DNA of 64,000 bases from an uncultured Rubrobacteraceae bacterium (GTDB lineage: Bacteria; Actinomycetota; Rubrobacteria; Rubrobacterales; Rubrobacteraceae), in contig CADCVH010000079.1 of assembly GCA_902806085.1 (NCBI GenBank), forward strand, positions 1-64,000, read 5' to 3'. Below are positions 28,717-36,898 of this stretch, piece after piece (the stretch's first letter is position 1; the number at the start of each line of letters is the position of its first letter). The translations under genes and the position numbers were made by a program. The notes under the pieces are model-generated. The model did no database searches. It saw only the letters and a program-made list of their open reading frames with translations, and was not told where the DNA came from.

Positions 28717-29949
28717 TCAGGAGACCACGCCGAGCTCGTGGGGCAGTTTGTGCAGGCGCTCGATGCCGTTCGGGAGGACGTGAACGAGGTCCTCGATCAT
28801 GATCGCGCCCGCGTCGGTGGTGTACGCCGGCGTCTCGATGGCGAGCACCATGCCCTCTTCTATGAGCGTCCGTTCCCCCTCGGAGACGTATGGCGGCTCC
28901 TCGTGGAAGGTGTCGATGCCCAAAGAGTGGCCGTAGTGGCCGCGCCGGAAGCGGGGGTAGCCGTTCTTCGTGATGTGGTCCTGGGCCGCGCGGAAGATCC
29001 TGTCCACCTCTACCCCGGGCCGGATCTCCGCGCAGGCCCGATCGTGCGCCTCCTGCAAGACGCCGAAGAGGTGCTTGGCGGCGGGCTTCGCCTTCCCGTA
29101 CACGAACGTCCGGCCGCCGTCGCCCCGGTAACCGTCCACCGTCGTGCCGCAATCGAACTTTATGAGGTCCCCCTCCTGCAACCCCGCGTCGCGCTCCGAG
29201 TCCACCCCGATCCCGATCCCCGCCCCGACGGCCGGCAGGATCCAGTCGTCAGAGTAGGCCTGGTAGCGGGCGTTTCCAAGCGCCGCCCGCGCGACGCCCA
29301 TGACGTAGCGGTGGCGCACGTCCGTCGCCGTCATACCGGGCCTCAGATCCTCGACCGCGAAGCGCATCCCCGCCTCCGACAGCTCCGTCGCCCGCCGCAG
29401 CCGCTCGACCTCGGACGGGTACTTGATCCGCCTTAGCGCGTACATCTCTTCTGTGAAGTCCACCCACTCGGCCTCCGGGGCCACGGCGGAGAACCGGCGG
29501 TAGGAGTCTAAGAGCATGTAGCGCAGGTCGCTCCCGATCCGCGCGCCGAGCAACCCCCGGTCCCCGAGCAGGCCGCGCACGATCCCGTCCTGCTCGCCTT
29601 CGTCGAACTGGGCCGGCCTGGGGGCCTCCGTTTCCCCGCCCCCGAGCGGTTCCCGTACCGCCTCGGCGTCCCGGATCTCCGGCCACAGCCGGTAGGCGCG
29701 CACGTCCCGGATGCCTGAGACCCTTCGGGCCGGCCCGGCCTCGAAGTCGCCGATCATCATCCCTACCTCGACCGACTCGTCGGCGGGGATGACGGCGAGC
29801 ACGGTGCCCTGCATGCGCCACCACTGCATCAAGAAGTAGCTCTGGAAGCCCGTGGCGTAGAAGACGTTCGAGGGCGTGTAGGCGACGTAGGCGTCCAACC
29901 CGCGCTCGCGAAGCAGCCGCCGGATGGACGAAATTACCTGCTCGTTCAC
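28717..29949 (-). CDS. M24 family metallopeptidase (Xaa-Pro aminopeptidase-like)
   Basis: A 410-residue protein with a creatinase-type N-terminal domain and a C-terminal pita-bread catalytic domain. The two-metal site is complete: FDCGTTVDGYRGD (two aspartates), GHYGHSLGID (histidine), and glutamates in LAIETPAY and IMIEDLVHV. The family contains Xaa-Pro aminopeptidases, prolidases, and creatinase, which lacks metals. Here the ligands favour a metal-dependent peptidase. GTG at 29949 follows GGGGGGG at a good distance. It probably co-transcribes with the second HyuA/HyuB pair, hinting at breakdown of a cyclic or proline-containing amide. Confidence 0.9.
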   Translation of the reverse strand: MNEQVISSIRRLLRERGLDAYVAYTPSNVFYATGFQSYFLMQWWRMQGTVLAVIPADESVEVGMMIGDFEAGPARRVSGIRDVRAYRLWPEIRDAEAVREPLGGGETEAPRPAQFDEGEQDGIVRGLLGDRGLLGARIGSDLRYMLLDSYRRFSAVAPEAEWVDFTEEMYALRRIKYPSEVERLRRATELSEAGMRFAVEDLRPGMTATDVRHRYVMGVARAALGNARYQAYSDDWILPAVGAGIGIGVDSERDAGLQEGDLIKFDCGTTVDGYRGDGGRTFVYGKAKPAAKHLFGVLQEAHDRACAEIRPGVEVDRIFRAAQDHITKNGYPRFRRGHYGHSLGIDTFHEEPPYVSEGERTLIEEGMVLAIETPAYTTDAGAIMIEDLVHVLPNGIERLHKLPHELGVVS

Positions 29950-30159
29950 GGAATAACCCCCCCCTGTCCCGGACGAGTCTGCGCGAGTCCCCCGGTTTCC
30001 CCTCAAGCCTCCTGTCGGCAACACTTTAGTCAAGTTCCCTGGCTCGTTCAATCCGGCTCCCGACGCCTTCTGCCGGACGTTGACGTCGAAGGCGAGGCCG
30101 GACACGCCGGCAGAGCATAAATCCCCACCCGAACGGGGGGCGAGGCCGCGCCGGTTTCG

Positions 30160-30357
30160 GGGTTCGAACGGTAGGTGACGGGCGGGATCGGCACCGTCGC
30201 AGGAGCGAAGTAGAGCCCGGCATGATCGGTCCCCGCGTCTTCGACCTGGAGCAACCGTGCACCGCGGGGATGCCAGTTCACCCGGTCCATAAGCAGGCCG
30301 GCTACTCCCACCTTGTGCGCCGACGCCACGCCAACGTCGGGTAGAGTACCCGGCGCC
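30160..30357 (-). pseudogene. Possible C-terminal relic of an endonuclease/exonuclease/phosphatase-fold protein
   Basis: A minus-strand frame with coding-like codon use contains KVGVAGLLMDRVNWHPRG and then DAGTDHAGLYF. This resembles the last strands of the EEP fold, where an Asp-His pair in a SDHxxL-type motif ends the domain. No start codon, ribosome site or N-terminal catalytic half is present, so at most a decayed fragment remains. The surrounding bases from 29950 to 30366 hold no other gene I can support. Confidence 0.3.
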
Positions 30358-30366
30358 GAACGGGAC

Positions 30367-30699
30367 TCAAGCGCGCGACGAGGCCTCCAGCAGGCGTACC
30401 AGCAGCTCCAGCCGCTCGACCCCCAGCCGCGCCTCGTAGTGCGCAAGCTCCGCCCGGCGCTTCGCGCCCAGGAGCTCCGAGTGTTCCGGCGTATCCAGGA
30501 TGCCCTCGAGGTAGAGCGCGGCGGTTCGCTCGTTCTTCGCCTCCAGCAGGGTGTCCGCGTTCTCGACCTTCGCCCGTCGCTCGTAGTCCGATAGCGCGTC
30601 CGTTACGGCCACGAGCTCGCGGCGGGTCGCCCCCAGCCGCTCGTAGGCGGCCGGGATCTCCCGCGCCAGTTTCCCTGTTTCCAACCTGGTCTCGCCCAT
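30367..30699 (-). CDS. Small helical protein, function unknown
   Basis: A 110-residue, charged, almost wholly alpha-helical protein (ELVAVTDALSDYERRAKVEN, later ELAHYEARLGVERLELLVRL) with no cysteine and no signal peptide. Heptad-like spacing suggests a coiled coil. It is the third of three small unknown genes on the minus strand (with 30950 and 31287). I do not recognise the family. Codon use and internal consistency support a real gene. Confidence 0.6.
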   Translation of the reverse strand: MGETRLETGKLAREIPAAYERLGATRRELVAVTDALSDYERRAKVENADTLLEAKNERTAALYLEGILDTPEHSELLGAKRRAELAHYEARLGVERLELLVRLLEASSRA

Positions 30700-30949
30700 G
30701 CGCCTATCCTCCGAAGAGCCGTCCGGCCGGGACGCATCTTACCCGCTACGGACACATCGTCCCTGCGCTTCGGAGGGCTTAGAGGACGCTCCAGGAATTT
30801 ACTCGAATCACCGCTGCCTCACACGCCGCTTCGTGCCGGTTCGGATGACCTCCCCCCGACCGTGCCGGGCGCGACGATCTCGACGCCGCCGCGCTCGAAC
30901 TTTCGTTGGTCGGAGGGCCGGAGCCCGGCGAGCTTCGATCGCGGTCAGG

Positions 30950-31165
30950 TCACGACGCCGTCGCGAGATCCGTCTGCCCCGGGTCGGGAAGCTTCTCGAT
31001 GCCTTCCGGGGCGTCGGCCGGCTGGAAAAAGGCCTCCGGGTCAACGGGAAAGACGAGGCGTGCCTCCTCCCCGGCGAGCTGCATGGCCCGCTCTATGGAG
31101 GGAGCTGTTACCCTCGATTTTACGGTCGCTGTCCCGTAGCGTCTCTCGGTGGTGACGTTGATCAC
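30950..31165 (-). CDS. Small protein, function unknown
   Basis: A 71-residue protein beginning VINVTTERRYGTATVKSR and continuing with APSIERAMQLAGEEARLVFP. The GTG at 31165 follows AAGGAGCACAGAAGCC, a good ribosome site, which is why it is preferred over the longer frame whose N-terminal part looks random. No known motif, signal or membrane segment. It is followed by roughly 250 bases (30700-30949) in which I see no gene. Confidence 0.6.
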   Translation of the reverse strand: MINVTTERRYGTATVKSRVTAPSIERAMQLAGEEARLVFPVDPEAFFQPADAPEGIEKLPDPGQTDLATAS

Positions 31166-31286
31166 GGCTTCTGTGCTCCTTGCTCTTCTCCAATAGGAAA
31201 CCCGAACCTTGCCGGACCCCCGTACAACCCCCCGACGGCCCGGTGAGGGGAACCCGAAGGTCTCACGGCTACAGATCCTGCGCCGG

Positions 31287-31700
31287 TCACGCGACCCCGA
31301 ACTCCCGGTCATACCTTCCCGCCCGGCGGAGAACGCACCCCCCGTCTACGATAGAGAGCAGGTCCCCCAGGTCGGCGTCTTCGAGCGTCGAGCAGCGGCC
31401 GTCCTCGCGGATGCTGATCTTCGGCGCCTCGGCGTAGGGGTAGAACTCCACCCAGACGGGGCTTGCGGCGCGGGTCACCCGCGGTCGGGGCTGGCTGCAG
31501 AGCACCAGGCGGGGGCCGAGGCGCAGCACCTCCGCGGCGAGAACGTCCGGCTCGACGACCCTCAGGTCCAATCCGGGCCTCATCCGTCCGATGACCTCGC
31601 CGATCGCGCCGGAGTAGAGGCGCGGCTGGATGGCCACGAGCACCACGGGGCGATCCCCCTGCACCCCTCCCACCGGGACTCCCACCGGGACGCCCATCAT
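31287..31700 (-). CDS. Protein of unknown function, possibly receiver-like fold
   Basis: A 137-residue protein. The core reads PVVLVAIQPRLYSGAIGEVI, then MRPGLDLRVVEPDVLAAEVL, then PRLVLCSQPRP, an alternating strand/helix pattern like a flavodoxin or receiver fold without the phosphorylatable aspartate. VWVEFYPYAEAPKISI follows. The double ATG at 31700/31697 was chosen as start because upstream frame composition is low-quality; a short VPVG repeat follows it. It is divergent from the histidine kinase at 32134 and might belong to that signalling context, but this is a guess. Confidence 0.6.
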   Translation of the reverse strand: MMGVPVGVPVGGVQGDRPVVLVAIQPRLYSGAIGEVIGRMRPGLDLRVVEPDVLAAEVLRLGPRLVLCSQPRPRVTRAASPVWVEFYPYAEAPKISIREDGRCSTLEDADLGDLLSIVDGGCVLRRAGRYDREFGVA

Positions 31701-32133
31701 CCGCCCTTCGCCCGCGCCGGATCTTCGGGGGATCGGAAGGGGGGCTCGGGGGCGGCTGCTGTGATGGGTGGGGAAGAAAGGAGGTGCCGCCCGGGTCCGA
31801 GCCCCTCGATGGCGCACCGGCGACGAAAACGCGGTACGTGCCGCTTCGTGTGTGTGCCGACGACCATCTCGACCCCGAGTATGGCCCGCCCGGACCGCCT
31901 TGCCATCGGGCTTTCCCACTATTTGCGACCGGGGAATAACGGCTAGGGATAACGCTTCACGCGACACCCGTCCGGCCGGGGAGCCTCCCTTGCCCGGCCG
32001 CCGTTCCCGGTCCCGCCGGCGTGCCGGTGGCGGCCTTGATCGGGGCGGATGCCGGGGTAGTAGAATGTACGGGAGTTGCGGGGCAGCGGGAAACCGTCCG
32101 CCAGACCGACGAAGTCTCGGAGGGTCGTGGTCG
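31701..32133. promoter_or_regulatory. Divergent intergenic region before the histidine kinase
   Basis: This 433-base gap separates the minus-strand unknown gene from the plus-strand kinase. TTGATC at 32036-32041 and TAGAAT at 32061-32066 form a possible kinase promoter with a 19-base spacer. GGAGG at 32119-32123 is the kinase ribosome site. Nothing else in the gap resembles a gene. Confidence 0.4.
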
Positions 32134-33546
32134 GTGTTGGGCGAGGAGATCTACCGCGCGGTGGTGGAGCACAACCCCATCGGGGTTTTGGTCTACGACC
32201 CGGATACAAGGAACGTCCTGTACGCCAACCCGGCCTTGGAGGGCATCCTCCTCTACGGGGCCGGCGGGCTGCGCGGGACGACGCTCGACGACCTCTTCGT
32301 CCGCGACGCCCGGACGGACCGGATCCTCGAAGCGGGGCAAGGCTCCGCCGGGGAGGCGTGGCTGCGACGTAAGGACGGCCCCCTCGTCCGCGTAGATGTT
32401 CTTTCGGGCGAGATCCCCCACGCCGGCCGCCTGGTTGCCTGTGTCCTGATCCGCGACGCCGACGACAGAGTTCGGGATGCGCCGCGCGGCTCCACGGCCT
32501 TCGCCCAGTCCGCCATAGACAGCCTCTCCGCGCACGTGGCCATCCTCGACGAATCGGGCACGATCGTCGCCACCAACAGGCCCTGGCGCCGGTTCGCCGA
32601 GGCCAACGGGGCCGCCCCGGATGAGGTCTCCGAGAACGCCAACTACCTGCGGGTCTGCGACGCGGCCGCGGGCCGGAACTGCGCGGACGCCGCCGCGTTC
32701 GCGGGGGGTATGAGGTCGGTGCTCTCCGGTCGGCGGGAGGCCTTCGAGCTCGAGTACCCCTGCCATTCGCCCACCGAGCGTCGCTGGTTCGTGGGGAGGG
32801 TGACGCGTTTTGCCGGCACCGATCCGCCGTGGGTGGTGGTCGCCCACGAGAACGTCACCGAGCGTAAGCAGGCGGAAGAGGAGAGGGAACGCCTGCGCGG
32901 CCAGGAGATCGAGGCCCGCACCCAGAGGGAGGAGCGTCGCAGGATCTCCCGGGACCTGCACGACATGGTCCTCCAGGACCTTTCGGGGGCGCTGCAGTCG
33001 CTGCGGCTCGCGCACCTGCGCGCCATGGGCGCAGGTGCGCCGCTCGACCTGGAAGAGGAGCTCGGGGCCCTGCGGCGGGCGACCGCGGGCCTGCGCAGCG
33101 CCATCTACGACCTGAGGCACGAGGAGGAACGCCCGTTCCTGAGGTCCGTCGAGGCGCTGGTCGAGCTCAACCGCCAGGCCGCGCCCGAACGCCGGGTCAC
33201 GCTCGACGTAGAGAGAGGGTTCCCGGAGGACCTTCCCGGCGCGGCGGGCGTGGAGCTGTTGCGCGTGCTCCAGGAGGCGCTCGCGAACGTCAGGCGTCAC
33301 TCCGGGGCCGAAAACGTGCGGGTGCGCCTGCTCATCGCGGGCGACGAGGCGCTGGCGGAGCTGGCCGACGACGGGCGGGGGTTCGAGCCGGAAGAGGCCC
33401 GGGTGGGCGTCGGGCTCTCGTCCATGCGCGAGCGGGTCGCGGGCCTGGGCGGCGGGATCGAGGTGAGCAGCCGCCCGGGCGAAGGGACGCGGATTACTGT
33501 GAGGGTTCCTCTGGGGGGCGGTACTCCAGGTCCTCGACCTCTATGA
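32134..33546 (+). CDS. PAS-domain sensor histidine kinase (NarL/DegS type)
   Basis: A 470-residue cytoplasmic kinase with no membrane segment. Two PAS-like sensor domains come first (about 5-120, with VVEHNPIGVLVYDPDTRNVLY, and about 125-245, with SLSAHVAILDESGTIVATNR). The HisKA_3 dimerisation segment has RRRISRDLHDMVLQDLSG with the phospho-accepting His in DLHD. The HATPase domain follows with LQEALANVRRHSGA and ADDGRGFEPEEARVGVGLSSMRER. Lack of transmembrane regions implies sensing of an internal cue such as redox or a metabolite. GTG at 32134 follows GGAGG. Its end overlaps the convergent regulator gene by 53 bases. Confidence 0.9.
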   Translation: MLGEEIYRAVVEHNPIGVLVYDPDTRNVLYANPALEGILLYGAGGLRGTTLDDLFVRDARTDRILEAGQGSAGEAWLRRKDGPLVRVDVLSGEIPHAGRLVACVLIRDADDRVRDAPRGSTAFAQSAIDSLSAHVAILDESGTIVATNRPWRRFAEANGAAPDEVSENANYLRVCDAAAGRNCADAAAFAGGMRSVLSGRREAFELEYPCHSPTERRWFVGRVTRFAGTDPPWVVVAHENVTERKQAEEERERLRGQEIEARTQREERRRISRDLHDMVLQDLSGALQSLRLAHLRAMGAGAPLDLEEELGALRRATAGLRSAIYDLRHEEERPFLRSVEALVELNRQAAPERRVTLDVERGFPEDLPGAAGVELLRVLQEALANVRRHSGAENVRVRLLIAGDEALAELADDGRGFEPEEARVGVGLSSMRERVAGLGGGIEVSSRPGEGTRITVRVPLGGGTPGPRPL

Positions 33547-34195
33547 CCCCCTCTTTTATGGCGTAGACGACCGCCTGGGTCCGATCGAAGATGTGCAGCT
33601 TGCGGTAGATGTTCGAGGTGTGGTTGCCCACGGTCTTCTCCGAGATGCCGAGCGCGTGGGCTATCTGCCGGTCGCTCATCCCCCGCGCCAGGCTCCTTAT
33701 GACCTCGAGCTCCCTCTCTGTGAGGGGCGGCGGGGCGGCGAGCCGCGAGACCGCGGACCCGCCGTCTTCGAAGGTTCTTAGCATCTTCTGGGCCAGGTCG
33801 GGCGCGATGATGGTGTGCCCGGCGTGCACCGTGCGGATGGCCCGCGAGAGGTCGTCGGGGTCCGCGTCCTTGAGCAGGTATCCGCGGGCGCCGGCCTTTA
33901 TGCCCTCGAATACGTGCTCGTCCTCCTCGTGCCCGGTCAGGATGACGACGGCGGTCTGGGGCAAGAGGTCGGTGATCTCGCGCGTGGCCGCGATGCCGTC
34001 GAGCTTGGGCATGGAGATGTCCATGAGCACCACGTCGGGCTCCTTCTCCCTGCACAGCCTGACGGCCTCCTCGCCGTCGTAGGCCTCGCCGACGACCTCC
34101 ACGTCGGGCAACATTCCCACGAGGCCCGAGAGGCCCCTGGCAAAGAGCCGGTGGTCGTCTACCACCACAACCGTTATGGTGCCTTCACCGCCCAA
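33494..34195 (-). CDS. NarL/FixJ-family response regulator
   Basis: A 233-residue two-domain regulator. The receiver domain begins ITVVVVDDHRLFARGL, with the phospho-acceptor Asp59 in VVLMDISMPKLDG. The C-terminal LuxR-type helix-turn-helix has PPLTERELEVIRSLARGMSD and ISEKTVGNHTSNIYRKL. TTG at 34195 is favoured: AAAGGAG lies ten bases upstream, whereas the GTG at 34204 is too close to that site. It is almost certainly the partner of the kinase at 32134, although the genes are arranged tail to tail rather than in an operon. Confidence 0.92.
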   Translation of the reverse strand: MGGEGTITVVVVDDHRLFARGLSGLVGMLPDVEVVGEAYDGEEAVRLCREKEPDVVLMDISMPKLDGIAATREITDLLPQTAVVILTGHEEDEHVFEGIKAGARGYLLKDADPDDLSRAIRTVHAGHTIIAPDLAQKMLRTFEDGGSAVSRLAAPPPLTERELEVIRSLARGMSDRQIAHALGISEKTVGNHTSNIYRKLHIFDRTQAVVYAIKEGVIEVEDLEYRPPEEPSQ

Positions 34196-34482
34196 GACCC
34201 CCACGCTCCTTTCCCGCCCGGCCGCCAGCGCCACTCTACCTCTTCGACGGATGCGCCGGGCAAACCGGGAGGAACCCGCCACCTCTATCCCCAAGCATCG
34301 CCCGCCGGGGCACCGGCTTCATCGGGAAATTCGGCCGCCGGCGGCTGGGGAATTCTAGCCAGACAATCCTCCCTAGCCTCCACGGCCCGGTGCCGGAAAC
34401 CCCCGGGCGGCGCCGCCAAGCGAACCGCGCCGGACCGCGCCTTCTTGGCAGCCGTCGGTAACGGGAGGGACGCGCGTGGGGC

Positions 34483-35619
34483 CTACTCCCAGCCGTCCCG
34501 TTCCGTGTGTTGCCCGTGGGTCGGCGGGGGGCGGCGCACGGGCAATCGCCCCCCGTCCACGAGCACCGGCGAGCCGAGCATCTTGAGCGTTCCGGCGGCG
34601 GGATGCTCCACCTCCTGCAACATCCCCGAGCCCTGGACGTGCCCGTCCTCGAACACGTCCGCCAGGGCGTTGACCGGACCGCACGGGACGCCGGCCTCCC
34701 GGACCTTCTCGACCCACTCTTCCGCGGTCCGTTGGGAGAACCGCCCTTGCAGTAGGGCGACCAGCTCCTCCCTGTTGGCGACCCGGTCGGGGTTCGTGGC
34801 GTAGCGTTCGTCGTCGGCCAGGTCCGGGAGCCCGAGGGCCCCGCACAGCCGCCCGAACTGGGCGTCGTTACCGACGGCTACGGCTATCTGCTTGTCGGAA
34901 GCGTCGAAGGTCTGGTAGGGGACGATGGTCGGGTGTCCGTTGCCCAGGCGCCCCTTGTCCTCTCCGGAGACGAGGAACTCCTGCCCGCGGTTGGCGAGCC
35001 AGGAGAGGGTGGACTCGAAGAGGGGGACCTCGATGCGCGCCCCCTCGCCCGTCTGGGCGCGTCGCCTGAGGGCGGCCAGGATCGCCGTGGCCGCGTGCAG
35101 GCCGCAGACGATGTCCGCTATGGCGACGCCGACCTTCGTGGGTTCGCCGTCCGGCTCGGGGAATCCGGTTATGCCCATGACTCCGGCCCGCGCCTGCACC
35201 AGGAAGTCGTAGCCCGGACGGTCTTCGTCCGGCCCCGGCCCGAACCCGGTTATCGAGCAGTAGACGAGATCGGGTTTCTCTTCTTTTAGCGCCTCGTAGC
35301 CGAGGCCCATCCCTTCCAGCGCGCCGCGTTTCCAGTTCTCGATCACCACGTCCGCCCCCACCGCCAGGTGCTTTACCCGGTCCACTCCGGCTTCGGTCTT
35401 CAGGTCCACCCCGACGGAGCGCTTGTTGCGGTTGATCGAGAGAAAGTACGCGGACTCGTCCCCGGCGAAGGGCGGCCCCCAGTGGCGGGTGTCGTCTCCG
35501 CGCTCCGGGTGCTCCACCTTGATCACGTCCGCCCCGAGATCCGCGAGCGTCATCGTCGCGTAAGGACCCGCCAGCACCCGCGAAAGATCGAGGACCCTCA
35601 ACCCTTCGAGCGGGAGCAT
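34483..35619 (-). CDS. CaiB/BaiF (family III) CoA-transferase
   Basis: A 378-residue protein. The N-terminus LPLEGLRVLDLSRVLAGPYA and DLGADVIKVEHPERGDDTR are strongly conserved in family III CoA-transferases, as is the catalytic-aspartate segment RPGYDFLVQARAGVMGITG. The end carries PCGPVNALADVFEDGHVQGS. These enzymes move CoA between carboxylic acids such as formate, oxalate, carnitine or (R)-2-hydroxy acids. ATG at 35619 overlaps the cupin stop (ATGA). Which acid it activates is not clear from neighbours. Confidence 0.93.
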   Translation of the reverse strand: MLPLEGLRVLDLSRVLAGPYATMTLADLGADVIKVEHPERGDDTRHWGPPFAGDESAYFLSINRNKRSVGVDLKTEAGVDRVKHLAVGADVVIENWKRGALEGMGLGYEALKEEKPDLVYCSITGFGPGPDEDRPGYDFLVQARAGVMGITGFPEPDGEPTKVGVAIADIVCGLHAATAILAALRRRAQTGEGARIEVPLFESTLSWLANRGQEFLVSGEDKGRLGNGHPTIVPYQTFDASDKQIAVAVGNDAQFGRLCGALGLPDLADDERYATNPDRVANREELVALLQGRFSQRTAEEWVEKVREAGVPCGPVNALADVFEDGHVQGSGMLQEVEHPAAGTLKMLGSPVLVDGGRLPVRRPPPTHGQHTERDGWE

Positions 35620-35969
35620 CAGCCCTCGGGAACGTCGTCTATGAGAAAGAGCCGGGTCGGGCCCTCGGAGGGGTTGCTCCCGCGGTGCGCCCCGCCGCCC
35701 AGGGGCGCCGGCGGGAGGAAGAACGCCTCGCCCTCCGAGGCCCGCAGGGGTTCGCCGCCGTCGTCGAACTCGTACTCGATCTCGCCCGCCAGGACGAACC
35801 CGCGATGCCCTTCTTCGCACCACTCTTCGCGCGCCGCCCCAGCCCCGTACTCGACCGTCGCCCACCGGGCCCCCCCGACGTCCACCTCGCGGGCGCGGAT
35901 GCCGGGCACGTCGTCGGCCCAGGGAAGCTCCCCGAAAGGCACCCTGCGCGCCCCTTCCATCTCCCTCAT
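35619..35969 (-). CDS. Cupin-domain protein
   Basis: A 116-residue single-domain beta-barrel protein. The cupin pattern is seen in REEWCEEGHRGFVLAGEIEYEF and SEGEAFFLPP; the metal site appears incomplete since only one histidine of the usual cluster is obvious. The ATG at 35969 follows GGGGGAGGCGCACGC. It is translationally coupled to the CoA-transferase downstream. It may be a small ligand-binding or isomerase-like accessory. Confidence 0.75.
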   Translation of the reverse strand: MREMEGARRVPFGELPWADDVPGIRAREVDVGGARWATVEYGAGAAREEWCEEGHRGFVLAGEIEYEFDDGGEPLRASEGEAFFLPPAPLGGGAHRGSNPSEGPTRLFLIDDVPEG

Positions 35970-36499
35970 GCGTGCGCCTCCCCCTTCTTCGGATGCCCCG
36001 CCCAGTCCGGCGAGAAGCGATACCATCCCGTCGCGTGCCGGGTCGCTCCAGGTTACACGAACCACGGGCCCCGGGCCCGACCCGCACGGGTCCCTTGATG
36101 CCCGTCCGCCCAGACTTCGCCGTAAACCCCGGGCCCTGGCGCGTTCTTGGTGATCCGCGAAAACCGGGCCCCGAATCCGTCGCCCAAGCGCCCTCAGAAG
36201 CCCGTCGAGCCGTAGCAATCCGTTGCTACTGTGCTGCGAGCGGTCCCTCACCCGGGCTTCCCGGTCGGTTTCGGACCGCTTTCACCAGGAACGATACTGC
36301 TGGCGAATTCCATCTGGTAATGTTTCGTCTCTCTGCGAGCTGTCGTTTGATGCCCGCCCGTCGACTTTTCGGAAGGATCTTCGCTGCCGGATGGTCGCCC
36401 ACGAGCGGATGTTCGAGCCGTTTCCGAATTCGCCAGCAGCATCAGGAACGCGCCAGGGCCCACACGTCGCGGCGAGGTTTTCCTTGTAGAGCACAATGA
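35970..36499. other. Gap with decayed transposase-like pieces
   Basis: No intact gene in 530 bases. An exact 14-bp inverted repeat, CTGCTGGCGAATTC (36297-36310) and its reverse complement (36426-36439), stands 115 bases apart. On plus, 36291-36317 can be read TILLANSIW, and on minus, around 36410-36450, LLANSETARTSA; both resemble TILANSIWRTQDVSA of the transposase relic that follows. The repeat is thus best explained as oppositely oriented, decayed copies of the same transposase segment. Confidence 0.45.
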
Positions 36500-36745
36500 G
36501 TCGTCTCCATCTTTGACAACTACAGCAGGACGATCCTGGCGAACTCCATATGGCGCACCCAGGACGTCTCCGCCTTCCTGCGCGCGCTCCACCGGGCCGT
36601 GGAGGGGCACGGCTTGCCGAAGGCGCTCGTCACCGCCGGCGGCATCTTCCGCGCCGAGCAGGCCCCGGTCGTCTACGGGACCCCGGGCATCCGCAAGGAG
36701 GAGATCGAGAGGCGCCAGCCCTGGCAGCCGTGCACAGCGAACCTG
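36500..36745 (+). mobile_element. Transposase relic (DDE/integrase-core fragment)
   Basis: The plus-strand frame reads VVSIFDNYSRTILANSIWRT, then ALHRAVEGHGLPKALV and later GIRKEEIERRQPWQ. This is the central piece of an integrase-core (rve-type) transposase, with the conserved D-N-Y-S-R element. Where the second catalytic aspartate should occur (LVTDGG-like) the sequence is LVTAGG, so even this fragment is dead. A stop lies just upstream and the remainder of the protein is missing. No terminal repeats or target duplication were recognised. Confidence 0.65.
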
Positions 36746-36809
36746 GCCGTAAAGCGCGCGACGCATAGAGGGACCGAAGATGTCGGCGAAAGCGCGAACA
36801 CGACCCGCG

Positions 36810-36832
36810 TATGTAGGGCCAAACACTACATA
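36810..36832. promoter_or_regulatory. Inverted repeat TATGTAG/CTACATA upstream of a hydrolase
   Basis: TATGTAG at 36810-36816 and CTACATA at 36826-36832 form a perfect 7-bp inverted repeat with a 9-base spacer, within an AT-rich patch that continues ACCACATAAATG. It lies 67 bases before the hydrolase ATG at 36899. The half-site matches those in front of PHA genes further on. Confidence 0.5.
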
Positions 36833-36898
36833 AAAACCACATAAATGCTACACTTCGCGCCGGCGGTGAACATGAGCGTCGGCGGGGAGGTAGTTTGG

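Noticed and set aside
30808-31044. Arginine-rich 78-codon minus-strand frame
   Set aside because: Composition is typical of an out-of-frame reading of GC-rich DNA and it overlaps the better-supported 71-residue gene.
36248-36826. 192-codon minus-strand frame across the transposase relic
   Set aside because: It is largely the antisense of the transposase fragment; only a short piece around 36410-36450 resembles the inverted transposase trace.
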